DNA from: Janthinobacterium psychrotolerans
GTDB taxonomy: Bacteria > Pseudomonadota > Gammaproteobacteria > Burkholderiales > Burkholderiaceae_D
DNA: 60,895 nucleotides
Assembly: GCF_001677885.1 (NCBI RefSeq)
Contig: NZ_LOCQ01000038.1
Span: 1-60,895, forward strand
Direction of reading: 5' to 3'
In this document: positions 17,969 through 27,717 of the stretch, in pieces
How the letters are laid out: every line of letters begins with the position of its first letter
Position numbering within the stretch: the stretch's first letter is position 1
Translations under genes and position numbers: made by a program
The notes under the pieces: generated by a model
What the model was told of the DNA's origin: nothing
Database searches by the model: none
Seen by the model: only the letters and a program-made list of their open reading frames with translations

Positions 17969-20900
17969 TCAGGCTGGCTGCACCACGGCATCAAGCGCTT
18001 CCAGCGCAGCGTCGAAGTCGAAGCGTTCAATTGCCTGGCTGACTTTGCGCAGCTGTCGCGCCAGCGGGTGGCCGGCGGCTTGCGATTCCAATGTCTCCAG
18101 CACATCCAGCGCGGCGGTGTCGCTGTCGGCCAGCAGCTTGCGCAGCTGGGCAAGTGTGGCGGCCGCGTCCGGCGGCAGGGCGGGAGCCGCTGCGATGGCC
18201 CCGGCCCGGGTGTTCTCTGCCGCTGCAGTATAGTTGCCCAGTGCCGCCAGGCCGAGCAGCACCGGCGCCAGTTCGTTTTCGACCGCCGTCAGCAGCACAG
18301 CCAGTTCGGCTTCGGCTACACCAGCTTTGCATGCCAGTTCCAGTGCGGTAGCTGTCGCCGCCACGCCTTTGGCACCGACGTTGCCGGCGGTGCCGCGCAA
18401 GGTGTGGGCTACCCGCGCCGCCGCTGTGGGGTCATCGCTTTGCCGCGCAGCCTCAAATTCCCCCCGCAGTCTAGCGTGGCCGTCGCGGAAGCGCACCAGC
18501 ATGCGCAGGTAAAGGTCCTGCCGGCCCATGCTGGTCGCCAGGCCGGCGCGCTGGTCGATACCGGGGAGTTCGGCAGGTAGGGCCGCAACCACTTTGCCTG
18601 CGGAATCTGGCTGCCCCGCTGGGGGCGCTGCTAATGCCGACTGCGCCGGGCGGATCCACTTGCTCATGGTGGCGAACATGGCGGTGACGTTCAGCGGCTT
18701 GGAGATGTGGTCATTCATGCCGGCAGTCAACGCCATTTCGCGGTCGCCGGCCATGGCGTTGGCGGTCATGGCGATGATCGGCAGCTGAGCGTAGCGGGGT
18801 TGGGCGCGCAGGCGGCGGGTGGCTTCGTAGCCATCCATCACTGGCATCTGGCAGTCCATCAGCACGCCGTCGAAGGCGACGGTCCCGGCTTGAGCCAGTA
18901 GGTCCAGCGCCTGTTGCCCATCGCCTACGATGGTGAGCACGATGCCAGCGCTTTCAAGCAGCTCGCGCGCTAGCTCCTGGTTCATATCGTTGTCCTCGGC
19001 CAGCAGCAGGCGGGCGCCGGCCATGCGGGCCTGGTCGGCCGCGCTGCGGTCCTGTCGCTCTGCCTGGCGCGTTTCGGCCACCACGCCCTTGCCCAGTACC
19101 TCGCCGATTGCTTCGAGCAGCGTCGACGGGGTGACTGGCTTGGTCAGCACGGCTGGCAGCGCCACCTGCTGGAGCGCCGCCGCTTCCTGAGCGTCGTCCC
19201 GGCCGAAGGCAGTCACCATGATGACAGAAGGGATGTGAGTCACGGCGCCGCTCTGCATGCGCTGCAGCGTTTCGACGCCGTCCATGCCCGGCATGCGCCA
19301 GTCCAGTAGCACCAAGTCGTAGGGCAGGCTTTTGCGCTCAGCCTCGACCATGGTGCGCAGCGCGCTGTGGCCGCTGTCGGCGAGGTCCACCTCCAAGCCG
19401 AAACTGCGCGCCATGGTCGACAAGATTTCGCGCGCGCTGGCGTTGTCGTCGACCACCAGCACGCGCAGGCCGAGCAGCTCGTCGGCGTGGAACATGCGGC
19501 GCGGCTGCACCTCGGTCTGGCGTCCGAAACGGGCGTTGAAGTGGAAGGTCGAGCCCTCGCCCGGCATGCTCTCGACCCAGATACGGCCATCCATCAGCTC
19601 CACCAGCTTCTTGGAGATGGCCAGACCTAGCCCGGTGCCTCCGTATTTGCGCGTGGTCGAGCTGTCTGCCTGGCTGAACGAGTGGAACATGCGTTCGCAC
19701 TGCTCGGCCGTCATGCCGATACCGCTGTCGCGCACCCAGAAGTGAAGCTCGACTTGATCCCCGGCGTCGGCAGCCATCTCGATCCCGACCACGATCTCAC
19801 CGCGTTCGGTGAACTTGGCGGCGTTGTTGCCGAGGTTGACCAATACCTGACCCAGCCTCAGCGAATCGCCTACCAATGCGGTCGGCAGGTCGGCCGAAGT
19901 GGCGAACAGCAGTTCCAGGCCTTTTTCCTCGGCCTTCAGGCCGATCATGCTGGCGAAATTCTCCAGCACGTCCTCCAGCCGGAACGGGGCCTGCTCTATG
20001 TTCATCTTGCCCGCTTCGATCTTGGAGAAGTCAAGAATGTCGTTGATGATGCCCAGCAGGTTCTCGGCCGAGCGGTGCACCTTCTCGATGTAGTTGCGCT
20101 GTTTTTTGTCGAGATCGGTGCGTAGCGCCAGATGGCTCATGCCGATAATTGCGTTCATCGGCGTACGGATCTCGTGGCTCATGTTGGCCAGGAAATCGCT
20201 CTTGGCGCGCGTAGCGTCCTCGGCGATCTCCTTGGCGCGCAGAACCTCGGCCTCCGCCAGCTTGCGGTCGCTGATGTCGCGCACCGAGGCGCACACGCAA
20301 ACGCCGCGCTCGGCGATAGCCGGCAGCCGCGACAGGCCGATCTCGACCGAGAAGCGGCTGCCATCCTTGCGCATACCGTGCAGGTCGGCGCCTGTCATGC
20401 CCATCTGGCGTGCCGTGCCTTGCTCGATGAAACCATTGCGCGAGCCGACGTGGCGCCCGTGCGCCTCCGGCGGCACCAGCGTTTCGATCGGCAAGCCGGC
20501 CAACTCGCCGGCCTCGTAGCCGAACAGCTGGTCGAGCTGCGGGTTGGTCATCATGATCAGGCCGTGCACATCGATTACCAGCATGCCGTCCGGCGCAGCC
20601 TCGATGATGCCGCGATACCAGGCCTCGGTGGCTTTCAGCACCACCTGCTGCGCTTCGAGTTCGATCGCCATGGCCTGCACCGCGTGGCTGCGTGCCTTGA
20701 TTTCCAGCGACATCGCCAGTTTGGGCAGCAGCTCGTCCATCAGCACCCGGCCCGATTCGCTGGGAGCGTCGAAGCCGGCCAGCTCCAGCACGCCCATCAG
20801 GCGCTCGCCGTGCAGCAGTGGCAGCACCTGCAGGTGGCGTGGGCGCGACCGCCCCAGTTGCGAGTGAATCTGCACGTAGTCGTCCGGCAGGGCGTCGAGC

Positions 20901-21991
20901 CGGAGCGGCTGGCGGTCCTGCGCGCACTGACCCAGCAGGCCACTGCCCAACGCCAGTTGCGGCGCCGGCGGATGGTCCGGATCGGCGGCGTAGCTGGCGG
21001 CAAGGCGCAATGCGGCGGCGTTTTCGTCAAGCAAGTAGAGCGCGCCCTGGCCAGCCTGCACCAGCGGCGCGAGTAGCGTCAACAGGCGCTGCGCGGCCTG
21101 GTCAAGGCTGGCCGCTTGCTGCAGTTCGGCCTGGATCGAGGCTTCCTGCGACTTGATCCAGCGCTGCATGTCGAGCTGGCGCGATTCGACCTGCAACTTG
21201 GCGATGGCGCGGGCCAGGTCGCCCGTTTCGTTCTGGTAGTCAGTATGCGGAATCACGCTGTCGAGCTGGCCGGCGGCCAGCGCATCGACCGCCTCGCGCA
21301 GGCGGTTGACCGGGCGCCGGATCGAGATGCTGATCCACCAGGCGCATAGCAGCGCCACCGCCAGGCCACCGATCAGCAGGGCGTAGGTGAGGGTGCTGCT
21401 GGTGAGGGCGAATTGGCGAATCTGGTAGATGGTGCTGCGGGCGTTGGAATCCTTGACGGCGGCGATCTCGGCCATCTGCCGGTCGGCGGTGCGCATCGCG
21501 TGCTGGAAGCGCTCGCTGTTGAGCAGGGCGTTGGCTTCGGCGTTGCGGTGCAGCCGCGCCAGTTCGATTGCCTCGTCGGCGATGCGCTCGGCGCGCGCCA
21601 GCATGCTTTCAAAGACGTTATGGCGTTGCTGGTTGTCGATGCGCAGCAGGGTGGCGCGGGCCTCGTCGACGGCAAAGTGTAGCTGCTCGCGCGTCTTGTC
21701 TAGCTGTTCGAGCGCCTTGTCGACGGCAACAGGGTCCGGGGCGTTGGCCACCTTGTGCAGCATTAGCTCGAAGCGGTTGAGCTGGATGCGGGCCTCCTTG
21801 ACCTGTACGATGCCGATCATGCCCTCGCTGAGCAGGCGCTGCATGTCGCTACTCAACTGGTCTTGGGTGCGCAGGCTTTGCAACCCCAGCGCCAGGGCCA
21901 GCAGCAGCACTGCGCAAAAGCCGGCCGCAAGCTTCTGGCGCAGGCGCAGCCGTTCAAGATAAGCCAGGGGCGAACGCATGCCGGCGCTCAC
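17969..21991 (-). CDS. Hybrid sensor histidine kinase, HAMP-GAF-PAS-HK-REC-REC-Hpt (1340 aa)
   Basis: Order of domains: membrane helix at about 22-38, a helical periplasmic sensor to about 195 (four-helix MCP type), second membrane helix at about 201-221, HAMP (about 218-270), GAF (about 295-430), PAS (about 455-580), HisKA with His606 in ANMSHEIRTPMNAIIG, HATPase with GGTGLGLAISKKLVELM, two receivers (YDLVLLDWRMPG; FDGVLMDCQMPVMDGYEATR) and a C-terminal Hpt (ARVAHTLRGTAGNVGA). All parts of a BarA/EvgS-like phosphorelay are in one protein. It overlaps the REC-HD-GYP gene by 4 bp (ATGA), so the two are translated together and phosphate probably passes to that protein. Confidence 0.9.
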   Translation of the reverse strand: MSAGMRSPLAYLERLRLRQKLAAGFCAVLLLALALGLQSLRTQDQLSSDMQRLLSEGMIGIVQVKEARIQLNRFELMLHKVANAPDPVAVDKALEQLDKTREQLHFAVDEARATLLRIDNQQRHNVFESMLARAERIADEAIELARLHRNAEANALLNSERFQHAMRTADRQMAEIAAVKDSNARSTIYQIRQFALTSSTLTYALLIGGLAVALLCAWWISISIRRPVNRLREAVDALAAGQLDSVIPHTDYQNETGDLARAIAKLQVESRQLDMQRWIKSQEASIQAELQQAASLDQAAQRLLTLLAPLVQAGQGALYLLDENAAALRLAASYAADPDHPPAPQLALGSGLLGQCAQDRQPLRLDALPDDYVQIHSQLGRSRPRHLQVLPLLHGERLMGVLELAGFDAPSESGRVLMDELLPKLAMSLEIKARSHAVQAMAIELEAQQVVLKATEAWYRGIIEAAPDGMLVIDVHGLIMMTNPQLDQLFGYEAGELAGLPIETLVPPEAHGRHVGSRNGFIEQGTARQMGMTGADLHGMRKDGSRFSVEIGLSRLPAIAERGVCVCASVRDISDRKLAEAEVLRAKEIAEDATRAKSDFLANMSHEIRTPMNAIIGMSHLALRTDLDKKQRNYIEKVHRSAENLLGIINDILDFSKIEAGKMNIEQAPFRLEDVLENFASMIGLKAEEKGLELLFATSADLPTALVGDSLRLGQVLVNLGNNAAKFTERGEIVVGIEMAADAGDQVELHFWVRDSGIGMTAEQCERMFHSFSQADSSTTRKYGGTGLGLAISKKLVELMDGRIWVESMPGEGSTFHFNARFGRQTEVQPRRMFHADELLGLRVLVVDDNASAREILSTMARSFGLEVDLADSGHSALRTMVEAERKSLPYDLVLLDWRMPGMDGVETLQRMQSGAVTHIPSVIMVTAFGRDDAQEAAALQQVALPAVLTKPVTPSTLLEAIGEVLGKGVVAETRQAERQDRSAADQARMAGARLLLAEDNDMNQELARELLESAGIVLTIVGDGQQALDLLAQAGTVAFDGVLMDCQMPVMDGYEATRRLRAQPRYAQLPIIAMTANAMAGDREMALTAGMNDHISKPLNVTAMFATMSKWIRPAQSALAAPPAGQPDSAGKVVAALPAELPGIDQRAGLATSMGRQDLYLRMLVRFRDGHARLRGEFEAARQSDDPTAAARVAHTLRGTAGNVGAKGVAATATALELACKAGVAEAELAVLLTAVENELAPVLLGLAALGNYTAAAENTRAGAIAAAPALPPDAAATLAQLRKLLADSDTAALDVLETLESQAAGHPLARQLRKVSQAIERFDFDAALEALDAVVQPA

Positions 21992-23145
21992 TGTGCAGGC
22001 AGGGTGTGTGCGATGGCGGCAGCCTGCTTGGCCATGTCCTGGTCGCTGTCGGCGTAGCGCGCGGCGATCTGCTGGAAGGCGGGCAGGTTGGCCAGGAAGG
22101 CGTCGCAGACGTCGGGATCGAAGTGCGAGCCGCGCCCCTCGGCGATGATCTGCACTGCCTTTTCATGCGGCATGCCTTCCTTGTAGACGCGACGACTGAT
22201 CAGGGCGTCGTAGACGTCGGCCACCGCCATCAGCCGCGCCGAAATCGGGATGGCGTCGCCGGCCAGGCCTTCGGGGTAGCCGCTGCCGTCCCATTTTTCC
22301 TGGTGTGAGTAGGCGATCTCCTTGGCCAGGCGCAGGAAGTCGACGTCCATGCCCAGTTGTTGTTCGGCGTGGGCGATGGCGTCGCGCCCGAGCGTGGTGT
22401 GGGTCTTCATGATCTCGAATTCCTCGGGTTCGAAGCGGCCAGGCTTGAGCAAGATGCGGTCGGGGATGCCGATCTTGCCGATGTCGTGCAACGGCGCCGA
22501 CTTGAACAAGAGCTTGATGGTGTCGGGGTCGAGGAAAGCGCGGAAGCGCGGATGCTCGCTCAGATGTTCGGCCAGCACCTTGACGTAGTGCTGGGTGCGG
22601 CGGATGTGGTTGCCGGTCTCGTTGTCACGCGTCTCGGCCAGCGAGGCCATGGCGTGGATCGTGACATCCTGGATCGCGCCCAGCTCGCGCGTGCGGCGCT
22701 GGACTTCCTGTTCCAGGTACTCGTTCTTGTCGCGCAGGAAGTCGGCCGCGTCTTTGACCTTGAGTTGGGTGCGTACGCGCGCCAGCACCACGGGCGGGCT
22801 GATCGGTTTGGTGATGTAATCGGCCGCGCCCAGCTCCAGACCGTGCGTCTCGTCCTCGCTGGAGGCCATAGCGGTCAAGAAGATGATGGGTATGTCGCGC
22901 GTGGCCGGGTCGCCCTGCAGTGCCTGCGCCACTTCGTGGCCGGTCATCCCAGGCATCATGATGTCAAGCAGGATGAGGTCGGGCGGCGGTGCATCGCGCG
23001 CGATGCGCAGTGCTTTCTCGCCGTTATTCGCTGCTTTGACCGTATAACTATCCTTGAGCAAGTTGGCCATCAACAGAAGATTATCCGGCGTGTCGTCCAC
23101 GACAAGGATTACAGGCCTGATGGGACGGGTATAAGATGAGTTCAT
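21988..23145 (-). CDS. REC-HD-GYP response regulator, predicted c-di-GMP phosphodiesterase
   Basis: The N-terminal receiver has Asp66 (numbering from the longer frame) in LILLDIMMPGMTG. A short coiled link leads to an HD-GYP domain with HIRRTQHYVKVLAEHL, the HD pair in LHDIGKIGIPD, a later HTTLGRD, SHQEKWDGSGYPEGL with the GYP signature, and MAVADVYDALISRR. Such proteins hydrolyse cyclic di-GMP when phosphorylated. I chose the ATG at 23145, with GGAG upstream, over a TTG five codons earlier. It is the first gene of a two-gene operon with the hybrid kinase. Confidence 0.88.
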   Translation of the reverse strand: MNSSYTRPIRPVILVVDDTPDNLLLMANLLKDSYTVKAANNGEKALRIARDAPPPDLILLDIMMPGMTGHEVAQALQGDPATRDIPIIFLTAMASSEDETHGLELGAADYITKPISPPVVLARVRTQLKVKDAADFLRDKNEYLEQEVQRRTRELGAIQDVTIHAMASLAETRDNETGNHIRRTQHYVKVLAEHLSEHPRFRAFLDPDTIKLLFKSAPLHDIGKIGIPDRILLKPGRFEPEEFEIMKTHTTLGRDAIAHAEQQLGMDVDFLRLAKEIAYSHQEKWDGSGYPEGLAGDAIPISARLMAVADVYDALISRRVYKEGMPHEKAVQIIAEGRGSHFDPDVCDAFLANLPAFQQIAARYADSDQDMAKQAAAIAHTLPAQ

Positions 23146-23160
23146 GCCTAAATGCTCCAA

Positions 23161-23740
23161 TCAGGTCCGCACTAATTTGTTGCCTAGACTATATCTGTGT
23201 CCTGTGTGCAAGTAAACCGCATATTAGTTTTGCTATGCGAATCGCTCCCGTCCTACACTACATTCTCCGATCTCTAGGTATATATGGATTGCTCATCACT
23301 CAACATTTCGAAAATGACAGTGTGGGGAGGGTGCGCTTAGGGAGACCTCTGCCGCCAAGCTGAACTTCTGCTTTGAGGCCAGGCTGTGTGGAAACGCAGA
23401 AAAATTCTGGTTCTTCAAAAATCGGCCTCTCAAAACGCGCGCTACCCCGTTTTCTCGGTGGCGGGAATGGTAACCCTACCCACAAATATTTTGAGATTTG
23501 AAGTTTTCACCCAGCCTGGGGCGGAACCAGCCGCTCCCTGCCTCTGCTGGTGGCGTTACGGAAGTTGTCAGTTCAGGGACGACGTCGTTCGCAGCCATTT
23601 CGTTATCCCTTTGGATTAGTCGCAGCTATTCAGCGAAAAATCGTCGCAGCTTTTAGCAAAATCAAGTTGGCCTAGCCCTGTGCCGCAATACCTTTCGTCG
23701 CGTTTATTTCAGAAAGTCACAACACCGCTGGGAAGCGGCG
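23161..23740. other. Intergenic stretch between signalling operon and IS66
   Basis: No supported gene. It contains an imperfect inverted pair: GGCCAGGCTGTGTGGAAAC near 23379-23397 and its counterpart GTTTTCACCCAGCCTGGGGC near 23502-23521, looking like remains of an IS. It also holds the TGCGAC repeat cluster listed separately. Confidence 0.35.
23607..23664 (-). repeat. TGCGAC repeat cluster, possible transposon end
   Basis: Read on the - strand the units are ATTTTGCTAAAAGCTGCGAC and ATTTTTCGCTGAATAGCTGCGAC (given in the order found), spaced about 24 bp. They resemble the units at 4072-4124 in inverted orientation (ATTTCAAATAACTGCGAC there). Together they may bracket the 4.1-23.6 kb cargo. 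Confidence 0.35.
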
Positions 23741-23745
23741 TGATC

Positions 23746-25287
23746 TCAAAGGGCTGCTGGCAGCTTGCAGTTCCAAGGCAAGAAGTCATCAACCCGGTTG
23801 ACGGGATGATCGGTGATATGCGTCAGCACGTGACGCAACCAGGCTTCGGGTGCGACACCGTTCAGCTTGGCCGTGCCGATCAACGAGTAGATCGCGGCGG
23901 CCCGTTCGCCGCCGCTGTCGGCGCCGGCGAACAGATAGTTGCGCCGACCAATGGCGACACCACGCAAGGCGCGTTCGGCCGCCGAGTTGTCAATCTCGAT
24001 GGCGCCGTCGTCGCAGTAGCGCAGCAGCGCCGGCCAGAGCTTGAGCGCGTACAGGATCGCCGCCGCCGTGTCGGACTTGCGCGACAGCGTATCGAGCGTG
24101 GAGCGCAGCCAGTGCTCCAAGTCCTCGAGCAGCGGGCGCGAGCGGGCTTGCCGAACTTGTCGTCGTTCGTCGGGCGGCTTGCCCCGGATCTCGGCCTCGA
24201 TCACATAGAGCTCGGCGATCCGGCGCAGCGCCTCGGTGGTCAGCGGCGTCGCGCGCGCCGCGTGCAGGTCGTGGAATTTGCGCCGCGCGTGCGCCCAGCA
24301 AGCCGCTTCCTGGATCGTGCCGTCTTCGAACAAAGCGTTGAAGCCAGCGTAGGCATCGGCTTGCAGCACGCCCTCGAACTTGGCCAAGTGGGTTTGCGGA
24401 TGGATGCCCTTGCGGTCGGGCGTGTAGCCAAACCAAACCGCCGCTGGCGTGGTGTCGCCGGCGGGCCGGTCATCGCGCACGTAAGTCCACAGACGGGCCG
24501 TCTTGGTTTTGCCATTGCCGGGCGCCAGCACCGGGATCGGCGTGTCGTCGGCATGCAGCTTCGACGCCGTCAGCACGTGGCGGCGAATGGCATCGACCAA
24601 CGGACGCAGCAATGCGCTAGCGGCGCCGACCCAGTCCGCCAGCAGCGCACGATCGAGGTCGACGCCTTCGCGGGCGTAAATGACGGCCTGGCGGTACAGC
24701 GGCAGATGATCGGCGAACTTCGCAACCAGCACATGCGCCAGCAGGCCGGGGCCGGCGATGCCGCGCTCAATCGGCCGGCTTGGCGCCGGCGCCTGGACGA
24801 TGGCGTCGCAGCAGGAGCACGCCAGTTTCGGACGAACATGGCGGATCACGCGGAAGCTGGCCGGCACGAACTCCAGTTGCTCGGCCACGTCCTCGCCCAG
24901 CGGCCGCAGGCCGCCGCCACAAGCCGGGCAAGCATCGGCCGGCGGCGCATACACCTTTTCGTCTCGCGGCAAATGATCGGGCAACGGCCGGCGCACAGAC
25001 TTCTTTCGCGGCGCCTGGTCGGCCGCCGGCATCTCGCGCGCCGCCTCGGCCTCGTCGACTTGCAGGTCTTCCAGTTGCAGCTCCAGCTGCTCGATTTGAT
25101 GATCCAGCTTTTCCGATTTGCGGCCGAATTGCATGCGCCGCAATTTGGCGATCTGCAGCTTGAGGTGCTCGATCTCGACGGCGCGCGTGTTCAGCTGTTC
25201 GCGCAGCCCTTCAACCACCTCGTTTTGAGCGAGCAGCAGCACCTTCAAGGCGGCGATGTCGTTGGGCAGGTCGGCTGGGCTGAGCAT
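23746..25287 (-). CDS. tnpC: IS66-family transposase TnpC (513 aa)
   Basis: The N-terminus has a leucine-rich coiled coil (about 25-95). A zinc-finger-like CPACGGGL motif is at about 120, and the IS66 transposase core follows: [35 protein letters not shown] with the family-typical aspartate, [12 protein letters not shown], and the C-terminal [23 protein letters not shown] region with the expected glutamate. The C-terminus ends WNCKLPAAL. It appears complete and is preceded by tnpB 29 bp upstream, the standard order. Confidence 0.92.
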   Translation of the reverse strand: MLSPADLPNDIAALKVLLLAQNEVVEGLREQLNTRAVEIEHLKLQIAKLRRMQFGRKSEKLDHQIEQLELQLEDLQVDEAEAAREMPAADQAPRKKSVRRPLPDHLPRDEKVYAPPADACPACGGGLRPLGEDVAEQLEFVPASFRVIRHVRPKLACSCCDAIVQAPAPSRPIERGIAGPGLLAHVLVAKFADHLPLYRQAVIYAREGVDLDRALLADWVGAASALLRPLVDAIRRHVLTASKLHADDTPIPVLAPGNGKTKTARLWTYVRDDRPAGDTTPAAVWFGYTPDRKGIHPQTHLAKFEGVLQADAYAGFNALFEDGTIQEAACWAHARRKFHDLHAARATPLTTEALRRIAELYVIEAEIRGKPPDERRQVRQARSRPLLEDLEHWLRSTLDTLSRKSDTAAAILYALKLWPALLRYCDDGAIEIDNSAAERALRGVAIGRRNYLFAGADSGGERAAAIYSLIGTAKLNGVAPEAWLRHVLTHITDHPVNRVDDFLPWNCKLPAAL

Positions 25288-25316
25288 GTGCCAAGTTTAC
25301 GCGAGCCTTGTGTCGT

Positions 25317-25664
25317 TTACAAGGCCGACGTTGGTCTCCAGGTCCGTTCCGGCCGCCGCCAGTCGATGCCTTCAAGCAGCATCGACAGTTGCGCCTGCGT
25401 CAACGCCACCGAACCGTTGGTAGCCTGCGGCCAGATGAAGCGACCACGCTCAAGCCGCTTGGCCAGCAGGCACAGGCCATCGCCGCTCCACCACAGGAGT
25501 TTGATGAGGTCGCCGCGCCGGCCCCGGAACACGAATACGTGGCCGCTGAACGGATCTTCCTCCAGCGCCGTCTGCACTTTGGCAGCCAGGCCGTTGAAGC
25601 CGGAGCGCATGTCGGTGGTGCCGGCGGCAAGCCATACCTTGGTGCCGGCGGGCAGGCCGATCAT
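25317..25664 (-). CDS. tnpB: IS66-family accessory protein TnpB (115 aa)
   Basis: The sequence [20 protein letters not shown], followed by [19 protein letters not shown] and [17 protein letters not shown], is the standard IS66 Orf2 (TnpB) signature at standard length. TnpB is needed for transposition of IS66 elements. Its ATG overlaps the tnpA stop (ATGA), giving coupled translation. Confidence 0.93.
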   Translation of the reverse strand: MIGLPAGTKVWLAAGTTDMRSGFNGLAAKVQTALEEDPFSGHVFVFRGRRGDLIKLLWWSGDGLCLLAKRLERGRFIWPQATNGSVALTQAQLSMLLEGIDWRRPERTWRPTSAL

Positions 25665-26053
25665 CGTAGAACCCGATCGAGCACCTGCGCCAGCGCGGCC
25701 GCGTTGGGCTGGCCTTCGATTCGCACGCGCACTTCGCCCAGCTCCAGCATGATCGTGCCGTCGGCGTCGGCGTCGGCGGTGGAGTTGCCCGGAGCAGGCG
25801 CCGTTGGCGCCAGCACCACTGGCAATAGGCCATCGTCGCGAATCAACGCAGGCACGCCGAGGCGTCCTTGTTGATAGAGGCGGCGCCAGCTAAACACCTG
25901 GTTGGCGTTGACGCCGTGTTCGCGTGCAATGCGAGCCACCGAGACGCCCGGTTCCAGCGACAACGCCACCAATGCGCGCTTGAACTCTAAAGAATGCTGC
26001 CGATAATGGCCGCGCGCATTCGTCGAAGTGATTGGTTGAAAATTTGTGTCCAT
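25661..26053 (-). CDS. tnpA: IS66-family accessory protein TnpA
   Basis: A helix-turn-helix is clear in [20 protein letters not shown] and [16 protein letters not shown], as in IS66 TnpA. The C-terminal half is variable, ending near [16 protein letters not shown] prefer the start MDTNFQP at 26053, usual for the family; a longer frame from 26086 exists. No strong ribosome-binding site is seen. Confidence 0.85.
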   Translation of the reverse strand: MDTNFQPITSTNARGHYRQHSLEFKRALVALSLEPGVSVARIAREHGVNANQVFSWRRLYQQGRLGVPALIRDDGLLPVVLAPTAPAPGNSTADADADGTIMLELGEVRVRIEGQPNAAALAQVLDRVLR

Positions 26054-26120
26054 AATCAGAATTTGTGGGCACAAATGCTGTGCCAAAATTCGATCATGAA
26101 TGACGGTGGTCAGGGAGTCC

Positions 26121-26144
26121 AGACGGCGCTGGGAAGACGCTTAC
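26121..26144. repeat. IS66 terminal inverted repeat (tnpA side)
   Basis: The sequence AGACGGCGCTGGGAAGACGC, followed by TTAC, is the reverse complement of the classic IS66 end, which starts GTAAGCG. It fixes this end of the element at 26144, inside the GNAT gene. No matching end with GTAAGCG is visible beyond tnpC; only a GCTGGGAAGCGGC stretch at 23730-23742 recalls it, so the other end may be altered or lost. Confidence 0.65.
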
Positions 26145-26473
26145 GGCAAGATTGCCCCGATCATTTTTTTACCTTCTCCCAAACCTCTGTGGGATGAAGA
26201 AACAGCAGCCAGCCATAGTTCGTTACCTTGGTCACCCTCGAGCGCGGACATAACGATGAAACCAACCGGGTACCCCTTCCGCTCCCAGATCAACGCGTAT
26301 GAATAACACCCGTTAATACGTCGATGGTGCAACAACACTGACATAAGCTCTATTTCCATTCCAAGGGGCGCGGCAGGATTCAATAGTTTTCGTGAGAAAT
26401 GCCCATTTGCTGCTTCCTTCATGATGAGCGAAAAAATAAAGTCATAGTCGTGTACGGTTGCGTAGCGAATCAT
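26145..26473 (-). pseudogene. GNAT acetyltransferase, truncated by IS66
   Basis: About 108 residues remain: MIRYATVHDYDFIFSLIMKE, then YPVGFIVMSALEG, NELWLAAVSSSHRGLG and EGKKMI. The HRGLGEGKKM stretch is the R/Q-x-x-G-x-G/A acetyl-CoA-binding loop. The fold then ends at the IS66 terminus, which supplies the stop codon. The expected C-terminal third (beta-6/beta-7) is missing and is not found on the other side of the IS, so DNA was lost with the insertion. Confidence 0.7.
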
Positions 26474-26629
26474 TGCTCAGTACCCTCTTTTTATTGGTAG
26501 AAACGAATTGTACAGCGCTCTGCGCGGATGATTTCCGAGGACGTTTCAAAAATATGTCACAAATTTATTGCGATTTGCTTCGTCGGCTGGTCGTCATACT
26601 GGCGATTTCGACAACCGATATCGAACCGG

Positions 26630-27064
26630 CTAACTCCGGCGAGAAATATACGGAGCGTAGACCGGCCAAAACCAGGCATAGAAAATTTTGAGCCAGAAGC
26701 GATCCCAAATGTTCAAACCGGCCATTTCGGGGGCTGTCGGAACTTTGACCAAGTGCTGTACCAAGAATCCTGCAGCGAGGTAGCCCAACCCGATCCACAG
26801 TGCAAAAGACGACCGGTGGCCGATCCACAACCACCCGTACAAAAGATTGGCATTAACAATTATGATCACTAATGTTTTGATCGGAGAGCCGAACTTAGAC
26901 GCTTCTCGCTGTATGCCCTTGGCCGGCGCTTGGAGGACGCGCTCAATCATTTGTTCCGGCGTTAGATTTTTTCGCTCTTTAATGATGGGCCACCACCATT
27001 TCAAGACAAAATGGGCACCTATGGCACAAATCACCAAAAGTAGGATCAGGCTGGGGATATCCAT
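26630..27064 (-). CDS. Membrane protein of unknown function (144 aa)
   Basis: I chose the ATG at 27064 (MDIPSLILLLV), with AAAGGA nearby, over one five codons upstream. An N-terminal membrane helix (about 4-20) is followed by a charged cytoplasmic part. Two or three hydrophobic segments follow at about 60-80, 85-105 and 120-135, rich in Trp and Tyr (IFYAWFWPVYAPYI). No family is recognised. It lies 38 bp after a lipoprotein gene on the same strand, at the downstream end of the ICE maintenance module. Confidence 0.6.
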   Translation of the reverse strand: MDIPSLILLLVICAIGAHFVLKWWWPIIKERKNLTPEQMIERVLQAPAKGIQREASKFGSPIKTLVIIIVNANLLYGWLWIGHRSSFALWIGLGYLAAGFLVQHLVKVPTAPEMAGLNIWDRFWLKIFYAWFWPVYAPYISRRS

Positions 27065-27101
27065 TGGTATTCCTTTCATTCATTGAGGCGTTGGAACAGT
27101 G

Positions 27102-27659
27102 TTAACCACCGAAAATTTCTTGGATTCGGGAGGTGATCTTGTGGCGGTTATTGCTGCTGGACGCGATTGGATCTGCAGGATCGACACAAAACTCGGCGGT
27201 AACGTCGCTGCCGCTACCATTTTTTGAAAATTTGAATTCGAGCCACATCGCTCGCGGCACACCTGGTACGCCATATGGGACAGTTTGGGCCAAGTGGTAG
27301 AAAGCGCCACCTTGCTTTTCGTGTTTGTACCCCTGATCAACCAAATAAGTCCTGTCGATTGTTTTGCGATAAATCGCAATTTGCTCTGGCGACTTAAATC
27401 CGAAGCGGGTCATCGCTCGCCCATAGAGCGTATCAACGTCGACCTTGCTTTTTCTGTTGGGCAATACCGTGCAGCCATCTTCTTTTGAAGGGGTGGTGGT
27501 CGATGTATAGATTGGCGCAATAGCACGATTAATTGATCCTGGCGTCGGCGCTGAATCGGAACCGATATTTATTAGGCCATTAAGCGTCGGGTCAAAATTT
27601 GCGCAGCCTGAGTTATTTATCGTGAGTAACCCAATGAACAGCATACGGGTGATTTTCAT
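27102..27659 (-). CDS. Predicted lipoprotein (185 aa)
   Basis: A short signal sequence MKITRMLFIGLLTINNSGC ends in a lipobox-like NSGC, so the mature protein probably starts at Cys19. The rest is a soluble domain without known motif, with two further cysteines at about 63 and 157. AAGGAG before the ATG supports the start. It lies between the SSB gene and a membrane protein, all leftward. Confidence 0.6.
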   Translation of the reverse strand: MKITRMLFIGLLTINNSGCANFDPTLNGLINIGSDSAPTPGSINRAIAPIYTSTTTPSKEDGCTVLPNRKSKVDVDTLYGRAMTRFGFKSPEQIAIYRKTIDRTYLVDQGYKHEKQGGAFYHLAQTVPYGVPGVPRAMWLEFKFSKNGSGSDVTAEFCVDPADPIASSSNNRHKITSRIQEIFGG

Positions 27660-27717
27660 GATGACTCCTTAAAAGGGCCGGGATGTCAGCCTTCGTTTAT
27701 CAGGTACGGGCCTGTGC

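Noticed and set aside
20132..21076. A 314-codon + strand frame inside the hybrid kinase gene
   Set aside because: Antisense shadow of a high-GC multidomain kinase with unmistakable domains.
23680..25752. A 690-codon + strand open frame over the IS66 element
   Set aside because: Antisense to tnpC/tnpB, which have clear family motifs.
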